Positions 14,895 to 22,889 of a DNA stretch of 23,365 nt are shown here, piece by piece. Within the stretch, counting starts at the first letter, position 1, and every line of letters begins with the position of its first letter. A program made the position numbers and the translations under genes. The notes under the pieces are model-generated. The model had not been told where the DNA came from. It searched no databases and saw nothing but the letters and a program-made list of their open reading frames with translations. Source of the stretch: JAZDLC01 sp043802345 (GTDB lineage: Bacteria; Planctomycetota; B15-G4; JADJEK01); NCBI GenBank assembly GCA_043802345.1, contig JAZDLC010000283.1, forward strand, positions 1 through 23,365. The letters are read 5' to 3'.

Positions 14895-15388
14895 GAAAGA
14901 CCCTGCCAGGAATCACCCTGGCGCTTTTCGCGGTGCTTTTCACCGTGGGTTGCGCCGGATACCGGAGCGGCACCCTGTTTCCCCAGGGGGCGCGCAGGAT
15001 TGCGGTTCCGATCTTCGAGAACGACACGTTCTTCCGGCTGATCGAGGTCGACCTGACTCGCAGCATCTGCGACGAACTGCGCTCGCGGCCGGGGATTCAC
15101 GTGGTCTCGGAGGAAGACGCGGACATCATTCTCGAGGGCGTGATCACCGATGTGGACCAGCGGGTCCTGGCGATCAGCAAGAGGGACCGGCCCACGGAAT
15201 CCTCGGCCACGACTGCAGTTAAGTGCCGGGTGATCGACGCAAAGACGCGCAAGGTGCTGAAGGATTTTACCGAAAAGAAACGGATAGACTTTGCCCTCGC
15301 AACCGGCGAGGGGCTACAGACCGCACAGCGAGAGGCCTTCTACGAACTGGCCCGAGAGATCGTGTATCAGCTGGAGGCTGACTGGTAG
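14891..15388 (+). CDS. lptE: LptE-like LPS assembly lipoprotein
   Basis: A 165-residue lipoprotein. LptE plugs the LptD barrel and helps place lipopolysaccharide in the outer leaflet of the outer membrane. The signal peptide ends in FTVGC with Cys21, followed by AGYRSGTLFPQGARRIAVPI, the usual opening of LptE from PVC/FCB-type bacteria. FENDTFFRLIEVDLTRSIC, a two-strand/helix core (ADIILEGVITDVDQRVLA) and a C-terminal helix (QREAFYELAREIVYQL) complete the fold. It lies between the BamD-like gene and ftsH, consistent with an envelope-assembly operon. The presumed RBS is a G-run 11 bp upstream within a small inverted repeat, so initiation may depend on coupling. Confidence 0.85.
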   Translation: MRKTLPGITLALFAVLFTVGCAGYRSGTLFPQGARRIAVPIFENDTFFRLIEVDLTRSICDELRSRPGIHVVSEEDADIILEGVITDVDQRVLAISKRDRPTESSATTAVKCRVIDAKTRKVLKDFTEKKRIDFALATGEGLQTAQREAFYELAREIVYQLEADW

Positions 15389-15432
15389 GTCCCTGTAAAC
15401 CAGCCAGGCACCCATAGAGAAGTGAACCCTTG

Positions 15433-17718
15433 ATGGATGATTCGCAGCGACCCAGGAACCCGCACGGGCCTGGAGACCCAGAAGGAGGAAAGCGTCCCCG
15501 GTCCGGGGTGAGCATGGTGATGATGGCGGTCATCGTGGTCCTCGTGGTCATGGTGATCATCAGCATGTTCAATGACGAGGGCTCGCTGATGGGGCAGCGG
15601 GAGGAGATCAGCCAGATCGCCTTCTGGGAGAAGCTGTATGCCGGTCAGATTGCCGAGGTGGAGCAGGAGGGAGAGTTGCGGCTCACCGGGCGTTACCGGG
15701 GAGGGGGACAGCAGGCGCAGGGATTCACGGTGGAGTTTCCGGCCAGGGTGCTGGCGAACCGGTACAACGAAATCGGACAGATGGTCTCGGCGCAGTTCGA
15801 TCAGATTCGCGCGAGCGAGTTCCTGACCGAACTCGGGCAGAACGAGATCGTGGTGACCGAGGCGTACACAATCTCCCGCAAGGATGAGACCCTCGTCTAC
15901 GCCCGCTTCGCCCGCGACAGCGAGCGGGATGGTCGCTCGCGCCTCAAGTACTGGGCGATCGATGGCGCCCAGGATCCGAACGAGTTGATCCGCGCCATCA
16001 AGGCGCACGTTCCCCAGCTCGAGATCGTCGATCACGCGTTCGACAATCCGGACGCTCTCAAGTCGACGCAGCCGAACACCTGGATGACCAGCCTGCTGGT
16101 CACGCTGGCGCCCCGGCTGCTGATCATCGCCCTCTTCTGGTTCTTCCTGATGCGGCAGATGCGCTCGCCGGGAGGCGGGGGCGGCGTGCTCTCCTTCGGA
16201 CGCAGCAGGGCGCAGATGGTCAACAAGGAGAAGAGCACCGTCACGTTCGAGGACGTGGCCGGTGTGGAGGAGGCGAAGGAAGAGGTCAACGAGATCATCG
16301 AGTTCCTGAAGAACCCGAACAAGTTCTCCCGGCTGGGCGGCCGGATTCCCCGCGGCGTGTTGCTGGTGGGACCGCCCGGAACCGGCAAGACGCTGCTGGC
16401 GAAGGCGATCGCCGGTGAGGCGAACGCGCCGTTCTTCTCGATTTCGGGCTCCGACTTCGTGGAGATGTTCGTTGGCGTGGGCGCCTCCAGGGTGCGGGAT
16501 CTGTTCCGCCAGGCGCGGGAGCATTCGCCTTGCCTGATCTTCCTGGACGAAATCGATGCGGTCGGCCGCAAGCGAGGGTCCGGCATGGGTGGGGGGCATG
16601 ACGAGCGGGAGCAGACGCTCAACGCGATCCTGGTGGAGATGGATGGCTTCGATACGGACGAAGGGATCATCCTGGTCGCGGCCACGAACCGGCCGGATGT
16701 GCTCGATCCGGCTTTGCTCCGCCCGGGCCGCTTCGACCGCCAGATCATCATCGGCCTGCCCGATCTCAAGGGACGGAAGGAGATCATCCAGGTCCACATG
16801 AGGAAGGTCGAGGTGGAGGTCGACCTCGACCTGAACACCCTGGCCCGGGTGACTCCCGGCTTCTCCGGAGCCGAACTGGCCGCCATGGTCAACGAGGCTG
16901 CGCTGATCGCCACGCTCAAGAACCGCGACTCGGTGTTGCTCGAGGACTTCGAGGAGGCTCGCGACAAGGTGCGCTGGGGCCGGCAGAAGAAGGGCCGGGT
17001 AATGGAGGAGGAGGACCGGCTGGTGACCGCGTACCACGAGGCCGGACACGCCCTCGTGGCGCATTCCCTGGATGACGTCGAACCACTGCACAAGGTTACG
17101 ATCATTCCCCGGGGCATGTCGCTCGGCGCCACGATGGTCCTGCCGGAGCGCGACCGGTACAACGAGAAGAGAAAAGAGGTTCTCGGCTACATCACCTTCG
17201 CGTACGGAGGCCGCAGCGCCGAGGAACTCCTCTGTGATGACATCTCCACCGGGGCGTACGACGACATCAGGCGAGCGACCGAGCTGGCCCGTCAGATGGT
17301 CTGCCAGTGGGGCATGTCCGAGAGCATCGGGCCGATTTCCTACTCAGAGAGTTCCGACACGGTGTTCCTCGGTCAGGACCTGGTTCGCTCGAGGGGGCAC
17401 TCCGAGTCGACCTCGATAGAAATCGACCGGGAGATCAAGCGCATCCTGGTCGATTGTCACCAGCGGGCCCAGGCGATCCTGGCTGACGCCAAGGACGCCC
17501 TCCTCAGAATCGCGGACGCGCTGATGAAGTACGAGACCTTGACCGGCGCCGAGGTGGCCGCCATCGTCGAGGGGCGGGACATCGAACAGGTCAGGCGCGA
17601 TGAGGCGCGGGAAGTGGGCGAGCGCGAGAGGAAGAAGGCGGCCGAGTCGGTCGAGGAGACCCGGATGCAGAAGGACGGACTGGAGGAGTTCGGGGACGCC
17701 CAACCGGAACCGGCGTAG
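15433..17718 (+). CDS. ftsH: ATP-dependent zinc metalloprotease FtsH
   Basis: A 761-residue membrane AAA+ protease that degrades misfolded membrane proteins and short-lived regulators. TM1 is at about 26-46 and TM2 at about 217-240, with a periplasmic domain of about 170 residues, more than twice that of E. coli FtsH. The AAA module has Walker A GPPGTGKT (313-320), Walker B LIFLDE (368-373) and the second region of homology ATNRPDVLDPALLRPGRFDR. The protease has HEAGH (535-539) and the third zinc ligand in GAYDD (D611). The C-terminus is a charged coiled-coil-like tail. ATG 15433 is preferred over an adjacent TTG at 15430. It lies 44 bp after lptE. In E. coli FtsH controls LPS synthesis through LpxC, which makes the neighbourhood suggestive. 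Confidence 0.97.
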   Translation: MDDSQRPRNPHGPGDPEGGKRPRSGVSMVMMAVIVVLVVMVIISMFNDEGSLMGQREEISQIAFWEKLYAGQIAEVEQEGELRLTGRYRGGGQQAQGFTVEFPARVLANRYNEIGQMVSAQFDQIRASEFLTELGQNEIVVTEAYTISRKDETLVYARFARDSERDGRSRLKYWAIDGAQDPNELIRAIKAHVPQLEIVDHAFDNPDALKSTQPNTWMTSLLVTLAPRLLIIALFWFFLMRQMRSPGGGGGVLSFGRSRAQMVNKEKSTVTFEDVAGVEEAKEEVNEIIEFLKNPNKFSRLGGRIPRGVLLVGPPGTGKTLLAKAIAGEANAPFFSISGSDFVEMFVGVGASRVRDLFRQAREHSPCLIFLDEIDAVGRKRGSGMGGGHDEREQTLNAILVEMDGFDTDEGIILVAATNRPDVLDPALLRPGRFDRQIIIGLPDLKGRKEIIQVHMRKVEVEVDLDLNTLARVTPGFSGAELAAMVNEAALIATLKNRDSVLLEDFEEARDKVRWGRQKKGRVMEEEDRLVTAYHEAGHALVAHSLDDVEPLHKVTIIPRGMSLGATMVLPERDRYNEKRKEVLGYITFAYGGRSAEELLCDDISTGAYDDIRRATELARQMVCQWGMSESIGPISYSESSDTVFLGQDLVRSRGHSESTSIEIDREIKRILVDCHQRAQAILADAKDALLRIADALMKYETLTGAEVAAIVEGRDIEQVRRDEAREVGERERKKAAESVEETRMQKDGLEEFGDAQPEPA

Positions 17719-17728
17719 GAGCCTGCGC

Positions 17729-19246
17729 CTATTCGTGCGCGGGCCCCTGGCAGACGACCAACTCCAGGTCGAGATCCCGCAGGCGATGTGCCTCATCCCT
17801 GAGCGAGGCGAAGGTCAGGGCGTGTTCGTCCAGCCAGCCATGCGGGAAGGTCAAGCAGAGTCGCTTGCCTTCCACTTCCAGACGGACGTCAGGTAAAGGC
17901 CGCTCGCTGCGCCCGCGATGAAGCCGGACCGCGATTCTGAAGAGCGCGCAGAGCGAGGTGATCTCCCGCCTGCGCGACCTCGAGAGGCTCTCCAGCCTGG
18001 CTGTCCTGATCTGCCGCCGATGTCCGCCGACCAGGAACGCCAGGTCCTCCTGGTCCTCCCGGGAAAACCCCGGCATGTCGGCGTTCAAGGCCAGGTAGGC
18101 CCCGTGCCGGTGATAGGCCCTGTAGGCGACGATCATCCCGATCTCGTGGAGCTGGGCCGCCCAACGCAGCAAGCGTCTTCCGCTCTCCGGCTCGATCCCC
18201 CAGGCCTCCTGGACCTGCTCGAACAACGCGATGGCTGTCCGCTCCACGCGCGAGGCCTGGGCCTCGTCCACCTCGAACCGCTTGCAGAAGGCATGGATGG
18301 TGCGGTCCCGGACATCCTCGTGCTGGATTCTCCCGAGCAGGTCGTACAGCAGGCCTTCCCGGAGCGCACCCGTCGAGGTCTCCATCCGGTCGATCTTGAA
18401 GCTCTGGAAGGCCGCCCTGAGAATGGCCAGGCCGCCCGGCAGCACGGGCGCGCGGTCTTCCGCCAGGCCGGGGAGCGAGAGGCGGCTGGTGTGGCCGGCA
18501 GCGATCAGCAGTCGCTGGAGGTGTTCGAGGCCCGGCAGGGTGATGCCGGCCTCCGTGGGGAGTAGCTCCCGCAGGATCGTCGCGATGGCCAGGATGGTCC
18601 CCGAGGAACCGGTGCACCGTTCCCATCCGGTCTCCCGGTAGCGGCGCCGCAGCGAGCGGAGTTCCAGCAGCGCGGCGAGGACCGCCCGTTCGAACCGCTT
18701 TGAGCTGAGTCTCCCGCCCGGGAAGAACTGCTGGCTGTACCGGACGCACCCCATGAACAGGCTGTCCGCCTCGAGTAGCTGGAAGCGCTTTCCGATGACG
18801 CACTCCGTGCTGCCGCCGCCGATGTCGATGACCAGTCGGCGCCCGCAGTCATCCGCGGAGGAGTGGGCCACGCCGAGGTGGATCAGCCTTGCCTCCTCGC
18901 GGCCGTGGATGATCTCGATCGGGTGGCCGAGCGCCTTCCTGGCCTTTCGCAGGAATTCCCCGTCATCCCGCAACTGCCGCAGGGTGTTGGTCCCGACCGC
19001 TCGCACGGCGGCCCTGGGCATGTCGCGCAGGCGCTGGCCAAACTGCGCCAGGCAGTCGAGAGCCCGGCTCCGAACCGCCCTGGAGAGAGTCCGATCCTTC
19101 CTGAGCCCCTCCGCCAGCCCGACCCGAACGCGGAGTCGGTCAACGGCATGGAGCTGTCCGTGGTTGTTCCTGGCAACCACCATGTGAAACGAATTGGATC
19201 CGAGGTCCACCGCCGCCACGGTCTCGGGTATCGAATCTTCGGACAT
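17729..19246 (-). CDS. ppx: Ppx/GppA phosphatase (exopolyphosphatase / pppGpp hydrolase) with HD-type domain
   Basis: A 505-residue protein of the Ppx/GppA family, which removes terminal phosphate from polyphosphate or converts pppGpp to ppGpp. The ASKHA-fold phosphate loops are AAVDLGSNSFHMVVA (11-25) and VIDIGGGSTECVIG (139-152). The catalytic Glu region is GREEARLI (115-122), and the GSSGT loop follows later. The second half contains an HD-like helical domain (WAAQLHEIGMIVAYRAYHRH) as in full-length E. coli PPX and GppA. ATG 19246 is preceded by AGGAGG two bases upstream, a close but perfect Shine-Dalgarno match; longer in-frame starts run into the promoter region. It converges on ftsH with 10 bp between stops and no terminator hairpin. 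Which substrate it prefers cannot be told from sequence. Confidence 0.93.
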   Translation of the reverse strand: MSEDSIPETVAAVDLGSNSFHMVVARNNHGQLHAVDRLRVRVGLAEGLRKDRTLSRAVRSRALDCLAQFGQRLRDMPRAAVRAVGTNTLRQLRDDGEFLRKARKALGHPIEIIHGREEARLIHLGVAHSSADDCGRRLVIDIGGGSTECVIGKRFQLLEADSLFMGCVRYSQQFFPGGRLSSKRFERAVLAALLELRSLRRRYRETGWERCTGSSGTILAIATILRELLPTEAGITLPGLEHLQRLLIAAGHTSRLSLPGLAEDRAPVLPGGLAILRAAFQSFKIDRMETSTGALREGLLYDLLGRIQHEDVRDRTIHAFCKRFEVDEAQASRVERTAIALFEQVQEAWGIEPESGRRLLRWAAQLHEIGMIVAYRAYHRHGAYLALNADMPGFSREDQEDLAFLVGGHRRQIRTARLESLSRSRRREITSLCALFRIAVRLHRGRSERPLPDVRLEVEGKRLCLTFPHGWLDEHALTFASLRDEAHRLRDLDLELVVCQGPAHE

Positions 19247-19567
19247 AGCCTCCTGCTCTCTTTTTGAACGCCGCGCCCCCCGGGCGGCCCCCGCCGCCAC
19301 GGTTCGCGTACCTTGTTGGAGAACCCGCCTCCAGAGCGTCCAGCCGGCTGAAAAACCGGACCTGGTCCCGATCATCCCTGATCCACCGCCGATTCCGAGC
19401 CCGTTTTTGACTCCACTACTGGTTCTTGACACGGTCTTTGCCGTTAACGTACTGCTACACCTGCCCTTGCCGCCTCTGGACGGGACTCAAACCACCGTTC
19501 TGAATGCGACCCGGCATGGTAGGATACTCTCACGCTGACACCTGAAGAGACATCTAAGGAGACCTGT
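19247..19567. promoter_or_regulatory. Divergent intergenic region between ppx and the secreted-protein operon
   Basis: This 321-bp region is less GC-rich than its surroundings in its right half and should hold promoters for both directions. A perfect -35-like TTGACA lies at 19426-19431, but the bases at the expected -10 distance (around GTACTG, 19449-19454) fit poorly. A second weak candidate is TTCTGA at 19498-19503 with TAGGAT at 19520-19525. The RBS of the rightward gene, AAGGAG at 19556-19561, is strong and ideally spaced (6 bp). I see no gene or repeat in this stretch. Confidence 0.35.
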
Positions 19568-21295
19568 ATGCAACCCGTGCTTGCGGATTCGAGTGGGAGC
19601 AAGATGCTGCTCCTTGGATCGCTGACCGTCGCGCTGAGCCTGTTCCTGGGCACGCAGCTCTCATTGTGCCAGGTGGTTTCGGGCCCGGAGGTCAAGGTGC
19701 CTCCGAGCGTCCTCACCTCAGGGCTGACGCCCGCCGACACGACGCGCATCGCGGATCCGAAGCTGAACGGGGGGGAACTCCAGATTTCGTTCGGGTTGGA
19801 GCCGATCGGCGTCCAGAAGTCGGTCGTCGTGGAAGCCCTGCAGGGCGCCTCGGTGGTGGCGACGATCTTCGCCGGGAATCTGACCGGTTCCGCGACACCA
19901 CAGGTGGTCACCTGGGACGGGCGGGATGGGTCGAACAACTTCGTCGATCCTGGCGAGTATCAGATTCAGGTCCGGCTCAGCAACGGGCTTCCTCCGGCCC
20001 TGCTCTACCCGCTGACGATTGTGCGGCTGGGGATCACCGAGATCGAGGCGCAGCCATCTCTGGGGAGCGATGAGTGGCAGATGGTCTACTTCATGAAGGG
20101 CACGAGCTACATCTTCTACACCACTCCCGCAATCCATGAGTACCTGTCGGTGAAGGACACGGGCGAGGTGTCGGACCTGGACCTCAACAGCGGCGAGCCG
20201 CGCACGGCAGCAGGATTGCACACGGCGACCGCCCAGCCTGCCATGGAGGGGGCCAACTACGAGGACGACCGGTACAACTATCCGCTCTGCTACCTGATGG
20301 GCAGGCAACCGGTGTTTGAGGTGACCTACGGCGCGCAAGGGACTTCATCCGCGAGTGGCGGAGCTGTTTCGGCCAACTTCCCGGTTGCCGGGTTCGAGAT
20401 CCGGCCGCAGGCTCAGGACGGGGCGGGGAGTTGGACGACCACCGCGACTTCGATTTCGCCAGGTGGCACCGCCACCTTCACCGGACCGGCCCTTCCAGCC
20501 AACGCCACGAGGTTGGAGCGGTTGGTCGAGTGGACGTGGCAGTACCGGGCGGCCGGCGACGTGACCTGGACCGACCTCCCGGGCTCGTTCACCACGCAGC
20601 ACCGGTTCTACACCCTCATTGGCGCGCCGCAGTGGAGGACGGGGGCCAGCGGAACACAGTATTCGGGTCCCTGGGTCGAGGTTGCGGACTATGTGTACAC
20701 ATGGAAGGACCAACTCGGGATCGCGGTCGTCGACCAGGCCACCGTGGTGGAGGCGATCTTCAAGGGGTTCATCGGCCAGCATCCGTCACTGACCGCGTCG
20801 ATCGAGGGAGTGATCTACGACTGCTATCCGATGGGCGGGGACGGTGGGGCGACCCACTATTTCCAGTTCAGCGGCACCAACATGCGGCTGTCCAAACTAC
20901 TGAACAACCATGCGCTCGGCGTTTACGTCAACTGTTCCGATTGCTCCGCCGCCGCCTCGGCGATCACGGCGATGATGGGCGTTCAGAATGTGAAGATGCT
21001 CTACCTGGGCACAATGAACCTGAAGGCGATCTGGGGCATCGGTTGTCCGGACTACACCCTGAACCTCTGGGGATCCGGTCACGGCTTCAGCTATCACCAC
21101 ATCGTCACCCGGTTCAACGGTGACCCGGTCTGCGACGCCTGCATGGCGCTCGATGTGGACGGCTCGCCGTCCACGCTTCCGGGAACCCCGGGCTGGAACT
21201 GCGATCGACCGTGGACCGGGACGCTCGGATACGACTTTCTGTCATCGTCAAACGCCGTTAGCCGCACCGTAGAGACGCTTCCGTACATCAACTGA
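19568..21295 (+). CDS. Secreted protein with FlgD-like Ig domain and possible transglutaminase-like domain
   Basis: A 575-residue secreted protein not assignable to a named family. A signal peptide covers about residues 1-35 (hydrophobic MLLLGSLTVALSLFLG). Residues 69-140 form a FlgD-like Ig-type domain, shown by VVTWDGRDGSNNFVDPGEYQ. The middle (about 270-360) is a Thr/Ser/Gly-rich beta-sandwich-like segment (GSWTTTATSISPGGTATF). The C-terminal 230 residues contain VNCSDCSAAASAITAMMG with Cys456 and Cys459, then GFSYHHIV (His510/511) and DPVCDACMALD (Asp523/529). The order Cys-His-Asp with a helix after the Cys resembles the transglutaminase-like core. Several other Cys may form disulfides. 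The RBS AAGGAG is excellent. It is followed 17 bp downstream by another secreted protein, so they probably act together outside the cell or in the periplasm. Confidence 0.7.
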   Translation: MQPVLADSSGSKMLLLGSLTVALSLFLGTQLSLCQVVSGPEVKVPPSVLTSGLTPADTTRIADPKLNGGELQISFGLEPIGVQKSVVVEALQGASVVATIFAGNLTGSATPQVVTWDGRDGSNNFVDPGEYQIQVRLSNGLPPALLYPLTIVRLGITEIEAQPSLGSDEWQMVYFMKGTSYIFYTTPAIHEYLSVKDTGEVSDLDLNSGEPRTAAGLHTATAQPAMEGANYEDDRYNYPLCYLMGRQPVFEVTYGAQGTSSASGGAVSANFPVAGFEIRPQAQDGAGSWTTTATSISPGGTATFTGPALPANATRLERLVEWTWQYRAAGDVTWTDLPGSFTTQHRFYTLIGAPQWRTGASGTQYSGPWVEVADYVYTWKDQLGIAVVDQATVVEAIFKGFIGQHPSLTASIEGVIYDCYPMGGDGGATHYFQFSGTNMRLSKLLNNHALGVYVNCSDCSAAASAITAMMGVQNVKMLYLGTMNLKAIWGIGCPDYTLNLWGSGHGFSYHHIVTRFNGDPVCDACMALDVDGSPSTLPGTPGWNCDRPWTGTLGYDFLSSSNAVSRTVETLPYIN

Positions 21296-21312
21296 GGGTG
21301 AGGGACAAGAAA

Positions 21313-22224
21313 ATGAAGATCACAAGACTGATGAAGAGCGTTCCTCTCGTACTGATCGCGGTCGGCCTGATCCAGGCCTCCGCCCTCGGGCAGAAGCAGG
21401 CTTCGGGCGCGCGGCCGGCTCCGGCGGAGGTTCAGACGGGGTACCAGAAACGGTTGGCGGAAGTGGCGGCACAGTACGGCAGCGAGGGTTGGCAGGCGAG
21501 CCCCAGGCGGGCGGGATTGCCACTGGGCGAACTGGAGTTTCCGGGCTTCGTGGGTGAAGACGTGTACAGCAGCGCGGGTCACATCGAACGTCGCTTCTGC
21601 GGTGCCGATGATCTCCTCTCATTCAACGTGGAAGCGAAGGTTTGCGATAATGTCCCGGCCGCACACGCCGTGATGCTGGAGTGGCTGGCCGGCCTGAGCA
21701 GCCTGGCTCCGGCCCCGTCGGCGGCGGAGCTCGGATTTGCCGTGGGCGACGTGGGATACGCGGGTCTTTCCGGGGCCGCTCCCGGCGCGATCTCATGGAT
21801 CGCGTTCTCTCGCGCGAACGTGGCGGTCCGGGTCTCGGTCGATGAGGTTCATGCTCCGCTCACGCTGGACATGCAGGCGATCTCGCGTGAGGTCGACCGG
21901 CAGGTGATGCTGCAGACGGAGCTGGGTCCGAAGCAGGCGCTGCCGCGTCCCGTGGTGCGCCGCCTCGAGGTGCAGCAGGCGAATTGTGTCGCCGGGGATG
22001 TCCTGGCCATCGATCTGGACGTTCAGGATGCGGAGGGGGAGCCCGCCGCGATCACCTGGACGGTGAACGGTCCGGGCCAGGGGTATGTGGAGCGCCGGGA
22101 CGACGGAGTCTTCAGGCTCTACACCACCGGTCCGGGTCGCATCGAACTGTCGGTGCAGGTCACCGGACGCTTGGGCGTCAGCAGCGTGGCCAGTTTGGTG
22201 GCGATCGAGGTGGAGGACGACTGA
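21313..22224 (+). CDS. Secreted protein of unknown function with C-terminal Ig-like domain
   Basis: A 303-residue protein with a signal peptide (MKITRLMKSVPLVLIAVGLI, cleavage near ASALG-Q at 26). I do not recognise the central domain. It contains DDLLSFNVEAKVCDN, a helix MLEWLAGLSS, and the segment ELGFAVGDVGYAGLSG followed by ISWIAFSRANVAVRVSV. Such a beta-rich pattern is seen in several secreted proteins of unknown role. Residues from about 212 to the end, VVRRLEVQQANCVAGDVLAI through RIELSVQVTGRLGVSSVASL, look like an Ig/PKD-type domain that may bind a partner. I chose ATG 21313 because AGGGA lies 7 bp upstream; a GTG at 21298 would spoil the signal peptide. The 17-bp spacing after the preceding gene indicates an operon. 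Confidence 0.68.
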   Translation: MKITRLMKSVPLVLIAVGLIQASALGQKQASGARPAPAEVQTGYQKRLAEVAAQYGSEGWQASPRRAGLPLGELEFPGFVGEDVYSSAGHIERRFCGADDLLSFNVEAKVCDNVPAAHAVMLEWLAGLSSLAPAPSAAELGFAVGDVGYAGLSGAAPGAISWIAFSRANVAVRVSVDEVHAPLTLDMQAISREVDRQVMLQTELGPKQALPRPVVRRLEVQQANCVAGDVLAIDLDVQDAEGEPAAITWTVNGPGQGYVERRDDGVFRLYTTGPGRIELSVQVTGRLGVSSVASLVAIEVEDD

Positions 22225-22256
22225 GTCGTTCTTCGGGCGTTGCCAGGGGTGATGGC

Positions 22257-22838
22257 ATGAGCGCGCGGAAAATCCTGATGCTGGTGGGCGACTTCGTGGA
22301 AGACTACGAGGTCATGGTCCCGTTCCAGGCGCTGCAGATGGTCGGACACACCGTGCACGCGGTCTGTCCGGACAAGAGGGCCGGCGACCATGTGCGCACG
22401 GCGATCCACGACTTCGAGGGGGACCAGACCTACAGCGAGAAGCCGGGCCACAACTTCGCGCTGAACGGGACCTTCTCCGAAGTCGATCCCGCCCTCTACG
22501 ACGCCCTGGTGGTGCCGGGAGGGCGGGCGCCGGAGTACCTGCGGCTCGACGAGCGGGTGATCTCCTGCGTCCGCCACTTCGCCGATCACGACAAGCCGAT
22601 CGCGGCGATCTGCCACGGCGTGCTGCTGCTGTCGGCCGCGGGCATTCTGGAAGGGCGGAGCTGCACCGCCTATCCGGCCTGCAAGCCGGACGTCATCGCC
22701 GCCGGGGCGAACTTCGTCGAGGTCGCCCTGGACGAGGCCCATGTCGATCAGAACCTGATCACCGCCCCGGCCTGGCCCGCGCATCCCCAGTGGCTCGAGA
22801 GCTTCCTCGAGGTTCTCGGAACATCGATCACTCCCTGA
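22257..22838 (+). CDS. DJ-1/PfpI family protein
   Basis: A 193-residue single-domain protein of the DJ-1/PfpI superfamily (class I glutamine amidotransferase-like fold). Members include deglycases, chaperones and proteases. The nucleophile elbow is AAICHGVLLL with Cys119 and the adjacent His120, and the conserved acidic residue is in LVGDFVEDYEVMVPFQAL (Glu15). LVVPGGRAPEYLR and the C-terminal NLITAPAWPAHPQWLESF are typical. It is cytoplasmic. ATG 22257 is set by the AGGGG about 9 bp upstream; the frame is open further upstream but overlaps the preceding gene. It lies 32 bp after the secreted pair and could share their transcript, although no functional link is evident. The precise activity is unknown. 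Confidence 0.92.
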   Translation: MSARKILMLVGDFVEDYEVMVPFQALQMVGHTVHAVCPDKRAGDHVRTAIHDFEGDQTYSEKPGHNFALNGTFSEVDPALYDALVVPGGRAPEYLRLDERVISCVRHFADHDKPIAAICHGVLLLSAAGILEGRSCTAYPACKPDVIAAGANFVEVALDEAHVDQNLITAPAWPAHPQWLESFLEVLGTSITP

Positions 22839-22889
22839 CCGGGTCTTCCTAAGCTGGCGGCTTCCCCGGTCCGGCGGAGTCCCTATTCC

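Noticed and set aside
15367..17091. 574-codon minus-strand open frame opposite ftsH
   Set aside because: The plus strand encodes unmistakable FtsH motifs throughout; the antisense translation is low-complexity His/Asp/Leu-rich and has no recognisable domain.
22837..22871. GACCGGG/CCCGGTC inverted repeat after the DJ-1 gene as a terminator
   Set aside because: The loop is about 21 bases and no T run follows, so it does not look like an intrinsic terminator.
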